Positions 8,286 through 18,055 of a stretch of 64,000 bases of DNA are shown piece by piece (positions within the stretch are counted from its first letter, which is position 1; each line of letters begins with the position of its first letter). The DNA comes from Acidisoma cellulosilyticum (lineage in GTDB: Bacteria; Pseudomonadota; Alphaproteobacteria; Acetobacterales; Acetobacteraceae): assembly GCF_020621385.1 (NCBI RefSeq), contig NZ_JAESVA010000014.1, positions 1 through 64,000 of the forward strand. Reading direction: 5' to 3'. Position numbers and translations under genes: made by a program. The notes under the pieces are model-generated. The model was not told the DNA's origin and did not search any database. It saw only the letters and a program-made list of their open reading frames with translations.

Positions 8286-10154
8286 TCACGAGCTTTGTAG
8301 CGGCGATGCGGGTGGCGGGTTCAGCGGCTTGTCCCGGCCTGCCGGGTCCAAGGTCAAAGCATCCGTCATGATGTCCCGGGCCACGGGGCCGGCGGCATCG
8401 GCGCCGGCATTGCCGTGTTCGACGACGACCGCCACCGCATAGCGCGGCGCGTCATACGGCGCGAAACCGATGAACAGCGCATGCGGGCGCAGGGCCCAGG
8501 GCAGGTCCATCGAGTTGAAGCCGCGTTCGCGCTGGGCGCGGCTGACCCGGATTACCTGGGCGCTGCCCGTCTTTCCCGCCATCTGCACGCCGGGCAAGGC
8601 AAGCTTGGCGATCTTGCCGGTGCCGTCCGGGGCGTTGATGACCTCGAACATGCCTTGGCGGACGAGATTGAAGTAATGGCTGGGCATGCTCATTTCCGGC
8701 CAGTCTTCCGCCGCCGAACCTGTCTGCAGAACCCCGTCGCGATGCCTTGCCACATGCGGTTGCACGGCGCGGCCGGTCGCGACGCGCGAGCAGAGGGTCG
8801 CGAGCGACAGGGGGGTCGCCAGGATATAGCCCTGGCCGATACCGCTCACGACGGTATCGCCCAGCGGCCAGGCTTTATGCTGCCGGGCGCGCCATGCCTT
8901 GGTCGGCATGAATCCGGGCGAGACATTGGTGATATCCATGCCGGTATCGGCGCCGATACCGAAGCGCTTGGCGTAGGCGGCCAGGGTATCGATGCCGGTG
9001 CGCAAAGCGACCTGATAGAAAAAGACGTCGCAGCTGTTTTTAAGGGCCGTCGTCACGGTCTGCATGCCGTGGCCCCATTTCCGCCAGCAATAGAAGCGGG
9101 CATTGCCGAGATCGAAATGGCCGGGACAGTTGAGCATCTCTTCCGGGCCGATGGCGCCGGAACTCAATCCCGCCATGGCCACCGCCGGCTTGAAGGTCGA
9201 GCCCGGCGGATAGACGCCGGCAGCCGCTTTGTTGATCAGCGGCTTGCGCGGATCGCTCATCCAGCTTTGCCACTGGGTATTGCTGACCCCGCTATCGAAC
9301 AGGGTGGGATCGAAACTCGGCTGGCTGACCATGGCCAGCACTTCGCCGTTGCGCGGGTCCATGACGACGGCGCTGGCGGAAAGCCCCGCGAGATGATTGG
9401 TGGTCGCCTGCTGCAAAGCCGTGTCGATACTCAGCCCGATATCGGTGCCCGGCGTGCCTTCCTGGCGGTCAAGCTCCCGGATCACGCGGCCGACGGCATT
9501 GACCTCAAGCTGCTGGGCGCCGGCGTGGCCGCGCAAGGCGATGTCGTTGAAGCCTTCGACACCGGTGCGGCCGACGCGCATGCCCGGCATCGCCAGGGTT
9601 GGATCGGATTTCAGATCGGCATCATGCGGGGGCGCCACATAGCCCACGACATGGGACAGCAGTTCGGACTCCGGATAGATGCGGGTCGAGCCGACATCGA
9701 TGAGCACACCGGGCAGATTAGGGGCATTCACTTCGATCAGCGCCATCTGCTCCCAGGTCAGGAAGTCCTGCAGCATCACGGGCACATAGCGCTGGTGGGT
9801 ATGCAATTCGCGGGTAATGCGGGTCCGCTCGCTGTCCGACAGCGGCACCAGTTTGGAAAAAGCGTCGAGGACCGAGGCGCTATCGTCGGTCTGTTCGACC
9901 ATCAGCAAAGCGCGCCAATTCTGGCGATTATTGGCGAGCGCCGCACCGAAACGGTCGAAAATACGGCCGCGCGACGCCGGTAGCAGGCGGACGCTGACGG
10001 AATTGCCACGCGCCATGGCGGTGTATTTCTCACCGTCCACCACCTGCATCTTGTACAGTTTGGCGCCGAGTATTCCGAAAACGGCAATCTGGCCGCCGGC
10101 GACGAGCAGCGCCCGGCGGGTGAAGATCCCGCTCCGCATGATTTCCTTCTTCAT
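8286..10154 (-). CDS. mrdA: Penicillin-binding protein 2 (transpeptidase)
   Basis: Class B PBP that cross-links lateral-wall peptidoglycan with RodA. 622 residues: a short cytoplasmic tail, one membrane anchor (LLVAGGQIAVFGILGA, about 16-31), a dimerisation domain (PASRGRIFDR, about 59-68), then the transpeptidase domain. Its catalytic serine lies in PPGSTFKPAVAM (SxxK, Ser at about 319), the second motif in NSCDVFF (SxD type) and the third in AGKTGSAQ. All three active-site motifs are intact. It lies between mreD and rodA and is transcribed with them. Confidence 0.96.
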   Translation of the reverse strand: MKKEIMRSGIFTRRALLVAGGQIAVFGILGAKLYKMQVVDGEKYTAMARGNSVSVRLLPASRGRIFDRFGAALANNRQNWRALLMVEQTDDSASVLDAFSKLVPLSDSERTRITRELHTHQRYVPVMLQDFLTWEQMALIEVNAPNLPGVLIDVGSTRIYPESELLSHVVGYVAPPHDADLKSDPTLAMPGMRVGRTGVEGFNDIALRGHAGAQQLEVNAVGRVIRELDRQEGTPGTDIGLSIDTALQQATTNHLAGLSASAVVMDPRNGEVLAMVSQPSFDPTLFDSGVSNTQWQSWMSDPRKPLINKAAAGVYPPGSTFKPAVAMAGLSSGAIGPEEMLNCPGHFDLGNARFYCWRKWGHGMQTVTTALKNSCDVFFYQVALRTGIDTLAAYAKRFGIGADTGMDITNVSPGFMPTKAWRARQHKAWPLGDTVVSGIGQGYILATPLSLATLCSRVATGRAVQPHVARHRDGVLQTGSAAEDWPEMSMPSHYFNLVRQGMFEVINAPDGTGKIAKLALPGVQMAGKTGSAQVIRVSRAQRERGFNSMDLPWALRPHALFIGFAPYDAPRYAVAVVVEHGNAGADAAGPVARDIMTDALTLDPAGRDKPLNPPPASPLQSS

Positions 10155-10209
10155 GACCGCCTCATATCAGGACGCGGCGGGATATGGCGTGTCTCTTTCG
10201 TAAGGCGCA

Positions 10210-10755
10210 TCAGACCCGCTCCGGCGCAGCGATGGAACGATGCGCCTGGGTGAAGCCCATGGCGAGCAGCGGGTACAGGCCGGCGGTCAGCAAAAACTGG
10301 GCGAGGGCGGCGATCGGCGGATAGATGACCCAGCTCATCAGACAGGCGAAACCCCATTGCAGAAGGGCCGCGACGGCCGCGACCGCGACGAAAACCAGCC
10401 AGACGAACAGAAATCCTTTCTGCGGCAGATAGCGGCGGCTGCGCACGACCAGAAGCTGGGTCAGCAACAGGATCAGAACATTGGTCCCGAGCGGCATCTC
10501 GCCGAGCAGATCGGCCAGCAGTCCCAGCAGAAATGTCAAAGGCGGCGGCAGCGATGTCGGGCGGAACAGCGACCAGAAAAACACCGCCGCCAGCGTGAAG
10601 GCCGGCATCAGCTGCGCTTGTCCGGGCAGGCCGAAGGGGGCGGCCAGAAGGATCATGCCGGCAATGGTGATGGCCGCCGGAAATCCATGCCGGGCGGCGC
10701 GATCCAGGCGCTGGCCCCAGCTCCGCCGCGGCCGGATACCTGGCGTCTTATCCAC
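10210..10755 (-). CDS. mreD: Rod shape-determining protein MreD
   Basis: A small inner-membrane protein of the elongasome, 181 residues, with about five predicted helices. Examples are FPAAITIAGMILLAAPFGL and PLTFLLGLLADLLGEMPLGTNVLILLLTQLLV; the GLLxDLLxxMPLG segment is the MreD hallmark. It begins with GTG 3 bases after the mreC stop, so translation is probably coupled. MreD interacts with MreC and sets the activity of the PBP2-RodA complex. The short basic N-terminal tail is unremarkable. Confidence 0.9.
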   Translation of the reverse strand: MDKTPGIRPRRSWGQRLDRAARHGFPAAITIAGMILLAAPFGLPGQAQLMPAFTLAAVFFWSLFRPTSLPPPLTFLLGLLADLLGEMPLGTNVLILLLTQLLVVRSRRYLPQKGFLFVWLVFVAVAAVAALLQWGFACLMSWVIYPPIAALAQFLLTAGLYPLLAMGFTQAHRSIAAPERV

Positions 10756-10758
10756 GAC

Positions 10759-11664
10759 TTAGTGCGCCTTTACGGAAACGCTCTTGGCGGCGGCCGGAGG
10801 TTGCTGCTGCTGCATGAGTTTGCGGCCCGGCGGCGCATCGGGGGCTTCGACCAGGGTATCGCCGTAGTCGAACAGACGCACGATCGAGAGATGGTCGAGA
10901 TCGGCCACCGGATAGATCTGCGGCACGTGATCCGCGTTGTAATGCACGATGCCCAGCGGCAGGCCGGCCGGAAAAGCGCCGACGGCAGCACTGGTCATCA
11001 CGCGTTCACCGTCGACCGGTGCCGATCCCTCGGGCCAGTAGCGCAGCACCGGCAAGGCACCGTTGGTGCCTTCCATGATGGCATGGGCGCCGCTGCTTTC
11101 CATGGTCACGGGCACGCGGCTGTTGATGTCGGTAATCAGCAGCACGCGGGCGCTGCGGTCGCCGACTTCGGTGACGCGCCCGACGACGCCGCGGTCGTCC
11201 ATCGCAATCTCCCCGACCACGACCTTATGCGGCGGGGTCACCGCCAACAGGACGGAGCGCGCATAGACACCCCCCGTATCGGCGACCACGGGTGCGGTCG
11301 TGAAGGCGGGGGCCGCCGGTGGCATCCAATTGAGCTCTGATTTGAATTCCTGGTTCTGCGCTTCCAAAGCGAGCGCGGCCGCCTGCCAGCGGCGCAGCTT
11401 CTCGTTCTCGACGCGCAACCGGGCGTTTTCGGCGCGGATATCCCAAATGGTGACGATATCGGCGGTGGTGCTGCGCACCTCGGCCAGAGGGGCTGCCATG
11501 ACCGCATAGATCGGAGACAGCAGGTCAGCGAGCGCGACCCTTACCTCCACCGCCAGCACGGCATCCGCCTTGCCGATCAGCATCAGGCCGAAGGCCGCCG
11601 CGATCAGAACCGGTAGAGACAGTTTCTCCAGCGCCTGGCGGACAGGAATAGACAGCCTTATCAC
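10759..11664 (-). CDS. mreC: Cell-shape protein MreC
   Basis: Bitopic elongasome scaffold protein, 301 residues. An N-terminal helix (LPVLIAAAFGLMLIGKA, about 17-33) is followed by a periplasmic coiled coil (about 68-110, IRAENARLRVENEKLRRWQAAALALEAQN). A paired beta domain follows, with GARSVLLAV-like VYARSVLLAVTPPHKVVVGE and the VITDINSRVPV motif. The C-terminal tail is rich in Pro, Gln and Ala. It lies 153 bases after mreB behind a strong hairpin, consistent with the usual step-down of expression from mreB to mreC. Confidence 0.94.
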   Translation of the reverse strand: MIRLSIPVRQALEKLSLPVLIAAAFGLMLIGKADAVLAVEVRVALADLLSPIYAVMAAPLAEVRSTTADIVTIWDIRAENARLRVENEKLRRWQAAALALEAQNQEFKSELNWMPPAAPAFTTAPVVADTGGVYARSVLLAVTPPHKVVVGEIAMDDRGVVGRVTEVGDRSARVLLITDINSRVPVTMESSGAHAIMEGTNGALPVLRYWPEGSAPVDGERVMTSAAVGAFPAGLPLGIVHYNADHVPQIYPVADLDHLSIVRLFDYGDTLVEAPDAPPGRKLMQQQQPPAAAKSVSVKAH

Positions 11665-11778
11665 CGCGTCTGGATCTCCGAGCCTGATGACTTGTGCAAG
11701 ACCGCGCCTATACGCGCCGTGCGGCCGAGAATCGACTCAAACCTGCGAGACAGGACGGCGGATGTGTCCCGCCTTGCG

Positions 11779-11813
11779 ATCGGGGCTCGCCGCCGAGCGG
11801 CCCAAGCCCCGAT
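11779..11813 (-). promoter_or_regulatory. mreB-mreC intercistronic hairpin
   Basis: ATCGGGGCT and AGCCCCGAT form a perfect 9-bp outer stem enclosing an inner GCCGC/GCGGC pairing. The structure starts 5 bases after the mreB stop codon. There is no T-run, so it is more likely an mRNA-stability or partial-attenuation element than a full terminator. It would explain high MreB relative to MreCD (inference). Confidence 0.6.
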
Positions 11814-11817
11814 ATCG

Positions 11818-12900
<1,083 letters not shown>

Positions 12901-13059
12901 TTACCTGCGTGCCCAGGCCTTCACAAGGGGTAGAAAAGCATCCCTTGCCCCTGCGGTGGATTTTCGGGTGCAGTAAGGCTGGTGTGAGAGGAGGCGCATC
13001 GGCTAGTTACCCGCCCCCTGGCACCCCTTCGCCGGCCCCGCGACCAAGTTCGGATCAAG

Positions 13060-13752
13060 ATGACGGTATCTGACGACTCCCTCCGCCTGGCGGAAGCTCT
13101 GATTTTCGCTGCGGCGACGCCGATCGGCCCCCAGGCCCTGAGGGCGCTTCTGCCTGAGGACGAGGCCGTGACGGATGTCCTGGCCGCGCTGAAGGCGCGC
13201 TATGCCGGGCGCGGGGTGGAACTGGTCGAGGTCGCGGGCGGTCTGCAATTCCGCACCGCGCCTGATCTGGCACCGCGTCTCACGCGGGTCATCGAAGTGC
13301 CGCGCCGCCTGCCGCGTGTCGCGATGGAGACGCTCGCCATCATCGCCTATCGTCAGCCGGTGACGCGCGGCGAGATCGAGGAGGTGCGCGGCACCGCGCT
13401 GTCCCAGAACACGCTCGATGCTTTGCTGGAAGCCGAGCTCATCGCCCCGCGCGGGCGCAAGGACAGCCCCGGCCGCCCGACGCTTTGGGGAACGACTCCG
13501 GTTTTCCTGACGAAATTCGGCCTGAAGGCATTGTCTGACCTGCCGCGCCGCGAAGACCTCATCAATGATTCCGCGATCTTCGGTGGCTCACCCACCTTGC
13601 CCTCCGCCGGCATCCCGGCGGCTGAGGAGGAGGCTGAGACGGAGCAAGCTGAGCCGGAGGCGCCTGCGGCCGAGGCGATGGAGGCGGATGAAGATGAGAA
13701 TCCCGAGGCGATCTTGCCCGCAACCGAGGGGGACTTGCCGCCGCAAGGCTGA
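13060..13752 (+). CDS. scpB: Segregation and condensation protein B
   Basis: Kleisin-associated subunit (paired winged helices) of the Smc-ScpAB condensin that compacts origin regions. 230 residues. The body runs from LRLAEALIFAAATPIGPQAL through the signature LETLAIIAYRQPVTRGEIEEVRG (as METLAIIAYRQPVTRGEIEEVRG, about 89-111) and GRPTLWGTTPVFLTKFGL. A ~55-residue acidic Glu/Ala-rich tail follows. In most alphaproteobacteria scpA lies immediately upstream; here the upstream gene is mreB in the opposite direction, so scpA must be elsewhere. The start ATG 13060 sits 197 bases from the mreB start. Confidence 0.92.
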   Translation: MTVSDDSLRLAEALIFAAATPIGPQALRALLPEDEAVTDVLAALKARYAGRGVELVEVAGGLQFRTAPDLAPRLTRVIEVPRRLPRVAMETLAIIAYRQPVTRGEIEEVRGTALSQNTLDALLEAELIAPRGRKDSPGRPTLWGTTPVFLTKFGLKALSDLPRREDLINDSAIFGGSPTLPSAGIPAAEEEAETEQAEPEAPAAEAMEADEDENPEAILPATEGDLPPQG

Positions 13753-13755
13753 GGC

Positions 13756-13778
13756 GGAGTTTCCCATTAGGAAACTTC
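13756..13778 (+). promoter_or_regulatory. Hairpin between scpB and tatB
   Basis: GGAGTTTCC and GGAAACTTC form a ~9-bp stem (one G-T pair) around the loop CATTA, 4 bases after the scpB stop. No T-run follows. It occupies the place where tatA is normally found in this gene order and may separate scpB and tatB expression or simply stabilise the mRNA. Confidence 0.4.
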
Positions 13779-13812
13779 CTGCTAGCAGTCGCGCGGGGGG
13801 CATTCGCTAGCC

Positions 13813-14322
13813 ATGTTCGATTTTCTGTCCTGGGCCCATATCGCCGTCATCGCCGCTGCCGCGCTGATTTTCATTGGCCCGAAAGACATGCCGGTCGCGA
13901 TCCGCTCGATCACGGGCATGATCAAGAAGGCCCGTAAGATGGCGGGCGAATTCCAAGGCCAGATGGATGATCTGGTGAAGGAAGCGAACCTGCATGAGGT
14001 TCGCGACAGCATCGCGGAACTGCGCGGCGGGCTGGATGTCCGCAAGCAGATCGGCAAGATGATCGACCCCGATCGCACCATACGCTCGGCTTTCGAAGAC
14101 CCGATGACCTCTGCCACGACGGGTAGCGTCATGACCGGCCTGGACCGCACCGGGGTCGAGGCGGTCGCGGTCGGCGAATTCCCCGAATATCAGATCGAAC
14201 GGCCCGAGGATCTGGAGCCGGCAGTGGCTGAAGCCGGGCCGATGCGGCCGTCCTTCGTTCCGCCGACGATCGGTCTTACGGGCCAGCGGCCGGCCTTTAT
14301 CCCGCCTGGCATCCGCCGTTAG
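13813..14322 (+). CDS. tatB: Sec-independent translocase protein TatB
   Basis: Receptor subunit of the twin-arginine translocase. 169 residues. One N-terminal membrane helix (HIAVIAAAALIFIG, about 9-22) runs into the TatA/B hinge motif FIGPKDMPVAIR. An amphipathic helix (SITGMIKKARKMAGEFQGQMDDLVKEANL) and a long Pro-rich soluble tail follow. The length and the acidic amphipathic helix mark TatB rather than TatA. tatC follows 35 bases later, and no tatA is present in this cluster. Confidence 0.9.
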   Translation: MFDFLSWAHIAVIAAAALIFIGPKDMPVAIRSITGMIKKARKMAGEFQGQMDDLVKEANLHEVRDSIAELRGGLDVRKQIGKMIDPDRTIRSAFEDPMTSATTGSVMTGLDRTGVEAVAVGEFPEYQIERPEDLEPAVAEAGPMRPSFVPPTIGLTGQRPAFIPPGIRR

Positions 14323-14357
14323 CGGCAATCAACCTGTAGAGATTGAGGCAGCCTGAC

Positions 14358-15143
14358 GTGGCGCTTGAAAACGATGTGATCGACGACAAGCCGATGCCGC
14401 TGCTGGAGCATCTGGCGGAACTCCGCCGCCGCCTGCTGTGGTCGGCGGCCGGCCTGCTGATCGCTTTCCTGGTCTGCTACCACTTCTCCTTCCAGATCTA
14501 CTCCTTCATCGCCCATCCGCTGGTGCAGGTCATGAAAAGCCGGGGGGAAGAGCCCACGCTCATCTATACCCAGCTCTACGAAGCCTTTTTTACCTATATC
14601 AAGGTCTCGCTTTACGCGGCCGTGTTCGTGGCCTTTCCCCTGATCTCTACCCAGGTCTGGCTGTTCATCGCGCCCGGTCTTTATCGCAGCGAGAAGCGCG
14701 CCCTGTTGCCCTTCATCGTCGCGACCCCGGTGCTGTTCCTGGCGGGCGCCGCGCTGGCCTATTACGTCATCTTTCCGACCGCCTTCCGCTTCTTCCTGAG
14801 CTTCCAGACGCCCACCGCCCATCCGGCCTCCGACGGCATGCAGATCCAGCTGATGGCCCGCGTTTCGGATTATCTCGGACTTGTCATGAAGCTGGTCTTT
14901 GCCTTCGGCGTCGCTTTCGAGCTGCCGGTGGCGCTGACGCTGATGGGCAAGGTCGGCATCCTTCGCTCCAAAACGCTCAAGAAGTTCCGGCGCTACGCCT
15001 ATGTCGGCTGTTTCGTCATTGCCGCCGTGCTGACGCCGCCGGACGTGCTGACGCAGACCGGTCTCGCGGTGCCGCTGATCGTCCTCTACGAAATCTCCAT
15101 CCTCTGCGTCCGCCTGGTCGAGCCCAAGCTCGACGAGGAATAA
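14358..15143 (+). CDS. tatC: Sec-independent translocase protein TatC
   Basis: Polytopic core of the twin-arginine translocase that recognises the RR signal. 261 residues with six helices. Conserved features are the N-terminal PLLEHLAELRRRLL, the F-IAPGLY segment (VWLFIAPGLYRSEKRALLPF, about 103-122), the periplasmic cap and the final TPPDVLTQ motif. I chose the GTG at 14358 because GAGG lies 9 bases upstream; a TTG 15 bases earlier is also in frame. At least two Tat-type substrates are encoded in this window (the solute-binding proteins at 27444 and 48939). Confidence 0.95.
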   Translation: MALENDVIDDKPMPLLEHLAELRRRLLWSAAGLLIAFLVCYHFSFQIYSFIAHPLVQVMKSRGEEPTLIYTQLYEAFFTYIKVSLYAAVFVAFPLISTQVWLFIAPGLYRSEKRALLPFIVATPVLFLAGAALAYYVIFPTAFRFFLSFQTPTAHPASDGMQIQLMARVSDYLGLVMKLVFAFGVAFELPVALTLMGKVGILRSKTLKKFRRYAYVGCFVIAAVLTPPDVLTQTGLAVPLIVLYEISILCVRLVEPKLDEE

Positions 15144-15161
15144 GCGCGGGATCTCCCGCGC
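15144..15161 (+). promoter_or_regulatory. tatC-serS intercistronic hairpin
   Basis: GCGCGGG-ATCT-CCCGCGC is a perfect 7-bp stem with a tetraloop, directly abutting the tatC stop and 30 bases ahead of serS. No T-run, so it is probably an mRNA-processing or stability element. Confidence 0.5.
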
Positions 15162-15190
15162 ACCGACCTGCAAGACTGAGAGCCTGAGCC

Positions 15191-16474
15191 ATGCATGACA
15201 TTCGCGCCATTCGCGCCGAACCCGAGGCCTTTGACGCTGCCATGGCGCGCCGGGGCCTGCCGCCCATCGCTCAGGAGTTGCTGGCCTATAACGATAGGCG
15301 TCGGGATGCAGAACAGCGTTATCAGGAGATACAAACTCGCCGAAAGCTTGTCGGCCAGAAAGTCGGCAGTCTCAAGCAGGCAAAGTCGTCTGACGACAGA
15401 GAAATTCTCGATCTACAAGCTGAAGCTCTTTCCTTACGCGAGATGTCGAATTCGGTCGAACGTGACGCTCTCGGTGCTAGCTACGAATTGAACTCTCGAC
15501 TCGAGACCCTGCCCAATATCCTGGACGCGGACGTGCCGGATGGTCGGGATGAGAGCGCCAATGTCACGCTGAAAACCTGGGGACAGGCGCCGGAATTCGA
15601 TTTCACGCCCCGCCAGCATTTCGAACTCGGCGAGGCGCTGGGTCTGATGGATTTCGCGGGCGCCGCCAAGATCGCTGGCGCGCGCTTTACCGTGCTACGC
15701 GGCAAGCTGGCGCGGTTGGAGCGGGCGCTCGGCCAGTTCATGATCGATCTGCATACGAACGAGCACGGCTATGAGGAGATGGCCGTGCCCTCGCTCGTCA
15801 ATGACGCGGCGGTCTACGGCACCTCGCAACTGCCCAAATTCTCCGAGGATCTGTTTCGCACCACGGACGGCCGCTGGCTGATCCCGACCGCGGAAGTGCC
15901 GCTGACCAATATGGCGGCGGCGGAGATCACGCCGCAGGCGAGTCTGCCCTGGCGCATGACCGCGCTGACCGATTGCTTCCGCAGCGAGGCGGGGTCGGCT
16001 GGTCGCGATACGCGCGGCATGCTGCGCCAGCACCAGTTCCGCAAGGTCGAGATGGTCTCCATCACCCATCCCGAGCAGAGCGACGCCGAGCATGAGCGCA
16101 TGACCCGCTGTGCCGAGACGGTGCTGGAGCGTCTGGGCCTGTCCTACCGCCGCCTGCTGCTTTGCACCGGCGATACCGGTTTCGGTTCGGCCCGCACCTT
16201 CGATCTGGAAGTCTGGCTGCCGGGCCAGCAGGCCTGGCGGGAGATCAGCTCCTGCTCGAATATGCGGGACTTCCAGGCGCGTCGCATGAATGCCCGGTTC
16301 CGTGCCGCGGACGGCAAGACGCTGGGCTTCGCCCATACGCTGAACGGGTCGGGTCTGGCCGTCGGCCGCGCGCTGATCGCGGTGATGGAAACCTACCAGC
16401 AGGCGGATGGCACGATCCGCGTGCCGGAGGCGCTGCGCCCCTATCTGGGTGGTCTGGAAACCATTTCGGCCTAA
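15191..16474 (+). CDS. serS: Seryl-tRNA synthetase
   Basis: Class II synthetase charging tRNA-Ser (and tRNA-Sec where present). 427 residues. The N-terminal coiled-coil tRNA-binding arm spans about 26-105. The catalytic core has motif 2 as [26 protein letters not shown] (about 262-287) and motif 3 as [20 protein letters not shown] (about 389-408); the TAEVPL serine-binding region is at about 236-241. The arm region (about 15280-15510) uses codons foreign to the rest of the gene (AGG, ATA, AGA, CTA, TTA, several CGA), while the flanking parts are typical. A terminator-like hairpin overlaps the stop codon. Confidence 0.96.
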   Translation: MHDIRAIRAEPEAFDAAMARRGLPPIAQELLAYNDRRRDAEQRYQEIQTRRKLVGQKVGSLKQAKSSDDREILDLQAEALSLREMSNSVERDALGASYELNSRLETLPNILDADVPDGRDESANVTLKTWGQAPEFDFTPRQHFELGEALGLMDFAGAAKIAGARFTVLRGKLARLERALGQFMIDLHTNEHGYEEMAVPSLVNDAAVYGTSQLPKFSEDLFRTTDGRWLIPTAEVPLTNMAAAEITPQASLPWRMTALTDCFRSEAGSAGRDTRGMLRQHQFRKVEMVSITHPEQSDAEHERMTRCAETVLERLGLSYRRLLLCTGDTGFGSARTFDLEVWLPGQQAWREISSCSNMRDFQARRMNARFRAADGKTLGFAHTLNGSGLAVGRALIAVMETYQQADGTIRVPEALRPYLGGLETISA

Positions 16475-16506
16475 AACCTGTCGGACCCTAGAGTCTGTCA
16501 GGTTTT
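16473..16506 (+). terminator. Rho-independent terminator-like hairpin after serS
   Basis: AAAACCTG (16473-16480) pairs with CAGGTTTT (16499-16506). The stem extends inward through C-G, a G-T wobble and GAC/GTC with one mismatch, followed by TTTTAAT. It starts in the serS stop codon. The left arm is a partial copy of the terminal repeat of the element that begins at 16489, so the terminator is built from two repeat ends in inverted orientation. Confidence 0.65.
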
Positions 16507-16686
16507 AATAGATAATTTGTCATCCGCGCATTTGTTGCGCGGGCTACGCGCCCCGGACCTACCCGCCGCGGCGCCCAGCCGGCCGATTGCTTGCTGCGTC
16601 GGGTAGATGCGCGGGTCGGGGTGCGGCCGGCCAGGCCCGCGCACGACAGATTTTTTGGCGTTTCCAACTAAACCTGACGGACTCTA
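16489..16686 (+). repeat. MITE-like element, copy 1 (198 bp)
   Basis: The unit begins TAGAGTCTGTCAGGTTTT and ends AAACCTGACGGACTCTA; these are terminal inverted repeats differing at one position. It has no coding content, and the ends carry TA as expected for TA-targeting (IS630/Tc1-type) derivatives. The interior contains GC-rich palindromic stretches around GGCCGG. An inverted second copy, with the same 5' 30 bases apart from single changes, lies at 20718-20913. The right end supplies the TAG stop codon of the heptosyltransferase at 16684. Confidence 0.8.
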
Positions 16687-17982
16687 AGCCGCTGTCGCCA
16701 GCCCGGGCACCGATTTCAGCGCCTTGATGACATGCGTGCCGGTGATTAGCTTTGTGCATTCGAACTGCCGGTCCGTGCCTTTGTGGCGCGGACAAAACAG
16801 GTAGTCCTGGTGATCGAAGCGAAGGCGCACATCGTTCCAGCAGCTGTTGCAGGCATGCCAGTTGATGATGCGATAAGGCGTGTCGAACTCATTATTCGGA
16901 TGGGTGAAGCCGCTGATCATCACGACAGGGCAGCCGGCCGCCCAGGCCAGCCAGGCCAGGCCGGAGGACAGGCCGATAAAGGCCGTGGCATGGCGCAGCC
17001 AACGGGCGCGCTCGGTCAGCGGGCGATCGCCGGTCTCATCCTCGGCGCCATGCGGAATATGATTCCACATGATCCCGGAACCCGCGACGGCCTTCTGATC
17101 GATGCAGATGACGCGATAGCCTTGGCTCTTCAGGAAGGTGATGACCTCCCGCCAGCCATGCGGATTGTTCCACTGCTTGCATTGGGTGGACGCCTGGACG
17201 GCGATGCAGACATAGGGCTCGGGGATCGGGCGGCTTTCGTCCGGCAGTGTGATGCGCGGCGCTTCCTCGGTCGGATCGACGCCCAGAATATAGCCGGCGG
17301 TGCGGTGCAGACCGACATGACGGAAATCGGTCGGCTGCCATTCAAAGGCTGCGTCGTCGAAGAAGAGGCCGAGGCAATAGGTCGCATAGGCCTGTTCGGA
17401 AAGCTTCTGCTCGACCACCTCCTCATGCGTCACGAAGCGCAGGTCGGGATAGGCGTCCTTGAACAGCGGGATGATCAGCTTCGACATCGCACAGGTGACG
17501 CGCGCGCCGGTGACGGCGGCGAAACGGGCGGCATAGGGAAACCAGCCCATGGTGTCGCCCAGCGTGCCGATCGGAAAATGGATGATCACGTCCCGTCCGC
17601 GTGCATCGTAAACGTGCGACAGGACGGAGGTTGTCTTGCCATCCTTGTCGATGTCCCAGACATCGATGCCGAAGCGGACGAAGAAACGCTTGGAGGAGCG
17701 GACGGACGCGCCCTGATTGTCGCTCTGGAACAGGATATTGTCGGTATCGAGATCCCGCAGGCGAACGCGCCAGCTGCCCTCGGTACGCGGCGGCAGAACC
17801 ACGCGGGCACCATGGTTGATATCGAAATGGATACCGTGGGGCCCGATCTGGGTCGGCACATCGGCCGGGGGCGGAAAACTCGCTTTCGGGGACTCCGCCT
17901 TGGCGGCAGCGGCGCTCTGCGGTTGTTCCTCCGAAAGCGGCTTTTCAACCGGTTCTTCGGTCCTGTGGAGATCCCCGTCCAT
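16684..17982 (-). CDS. Autotransporter-type O-heptosyltransferase (TibC/Aah family)
   Basis: A 432-residue cytosolic glycosyltransferase resembling the bacterial autotransporter heptosyltransferase (BAHT) family, which adds heptose from ADP-heptose to serines of self-associating autotransporter repeats before export. The N-terminal beta domain starts near residue 40. The GT-B part includes FPIGTLGDTMGWFPYAARFA (about 135-154) and YVCIAVQASTQCKQWNNPHGW (about 257-277). The C-terminal part ends in the iron-finger cysteines CNSCWNDVRLRF ... LFCPRHKG ... FECTKLI, the four-Cys Fe site diagnostic of this family. Acidic and Ala-rich residues 1-35 form a flexible tail. No autotransporter substrate is in the window. 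Its TAG stop comes from the repeat at 16489-16686. Confidence 0.82.
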   Translation of the reverse strand: MDGDLHRTEEPVEKPLSEEQPQSAAAAKAESPKASFPPPADVPTQIGPHGIHFDINHGARVVLPPRTEGSWRVRLRDLDTDNILFQSDNQGASVRSSKRFFVRFGIDVWDIDKDGKTTSVLSHVYDARGRDVIIHFPIGTLGDTMGWFPYAARFAAVTGARVTCAMSKLIIPLFKDAYPDLRFVTHEEVVEQKLSEQAYATYCLGLFFDDAAFEWQPTDFRHVGLHRTAGYILGVDPTEEAPRITLPDESRPIPEPYVCIAVQASTQCKQWNNPHGWREVITFLKSQGYRVICIDQKAVAGSGIMWNHIPHGAEDETGDRPLTERARWLRHATAFIGLSSGLAWLAWAAGCPVVMISGFTHPNNEFDTPYRIINWHACNSCWNDVRLRFDHQDYLFCPRHKGTDRQFECTKLITGTHVIKALKSVPGLATAA

Positions 17983-18055
17983 CGCGGTACCCTGAGCTTG
18001 ATATCGACAGTCTTGGTATAGGGGTTGGGTGGTCTCATCAAGGGTTCGTGAAGTG

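Noticed and set aside
8415-9983. A 522-codon open frame opposite mrdA
   Set aside because: mrdA has all three PBP motifs; the opposite frame has none.
15144-15161. T-box leader for serS
   Set aside because: Only a simple 7-bp hairpin; no T-box sequence, and the distance is too short.
16489-16686. CRISPR or tRNA-like structure in the GC-rich palindromic element
   Set aside because: Single unit with terminal inverted repeats, not direct repeats with spacers, and no cloverleaf.
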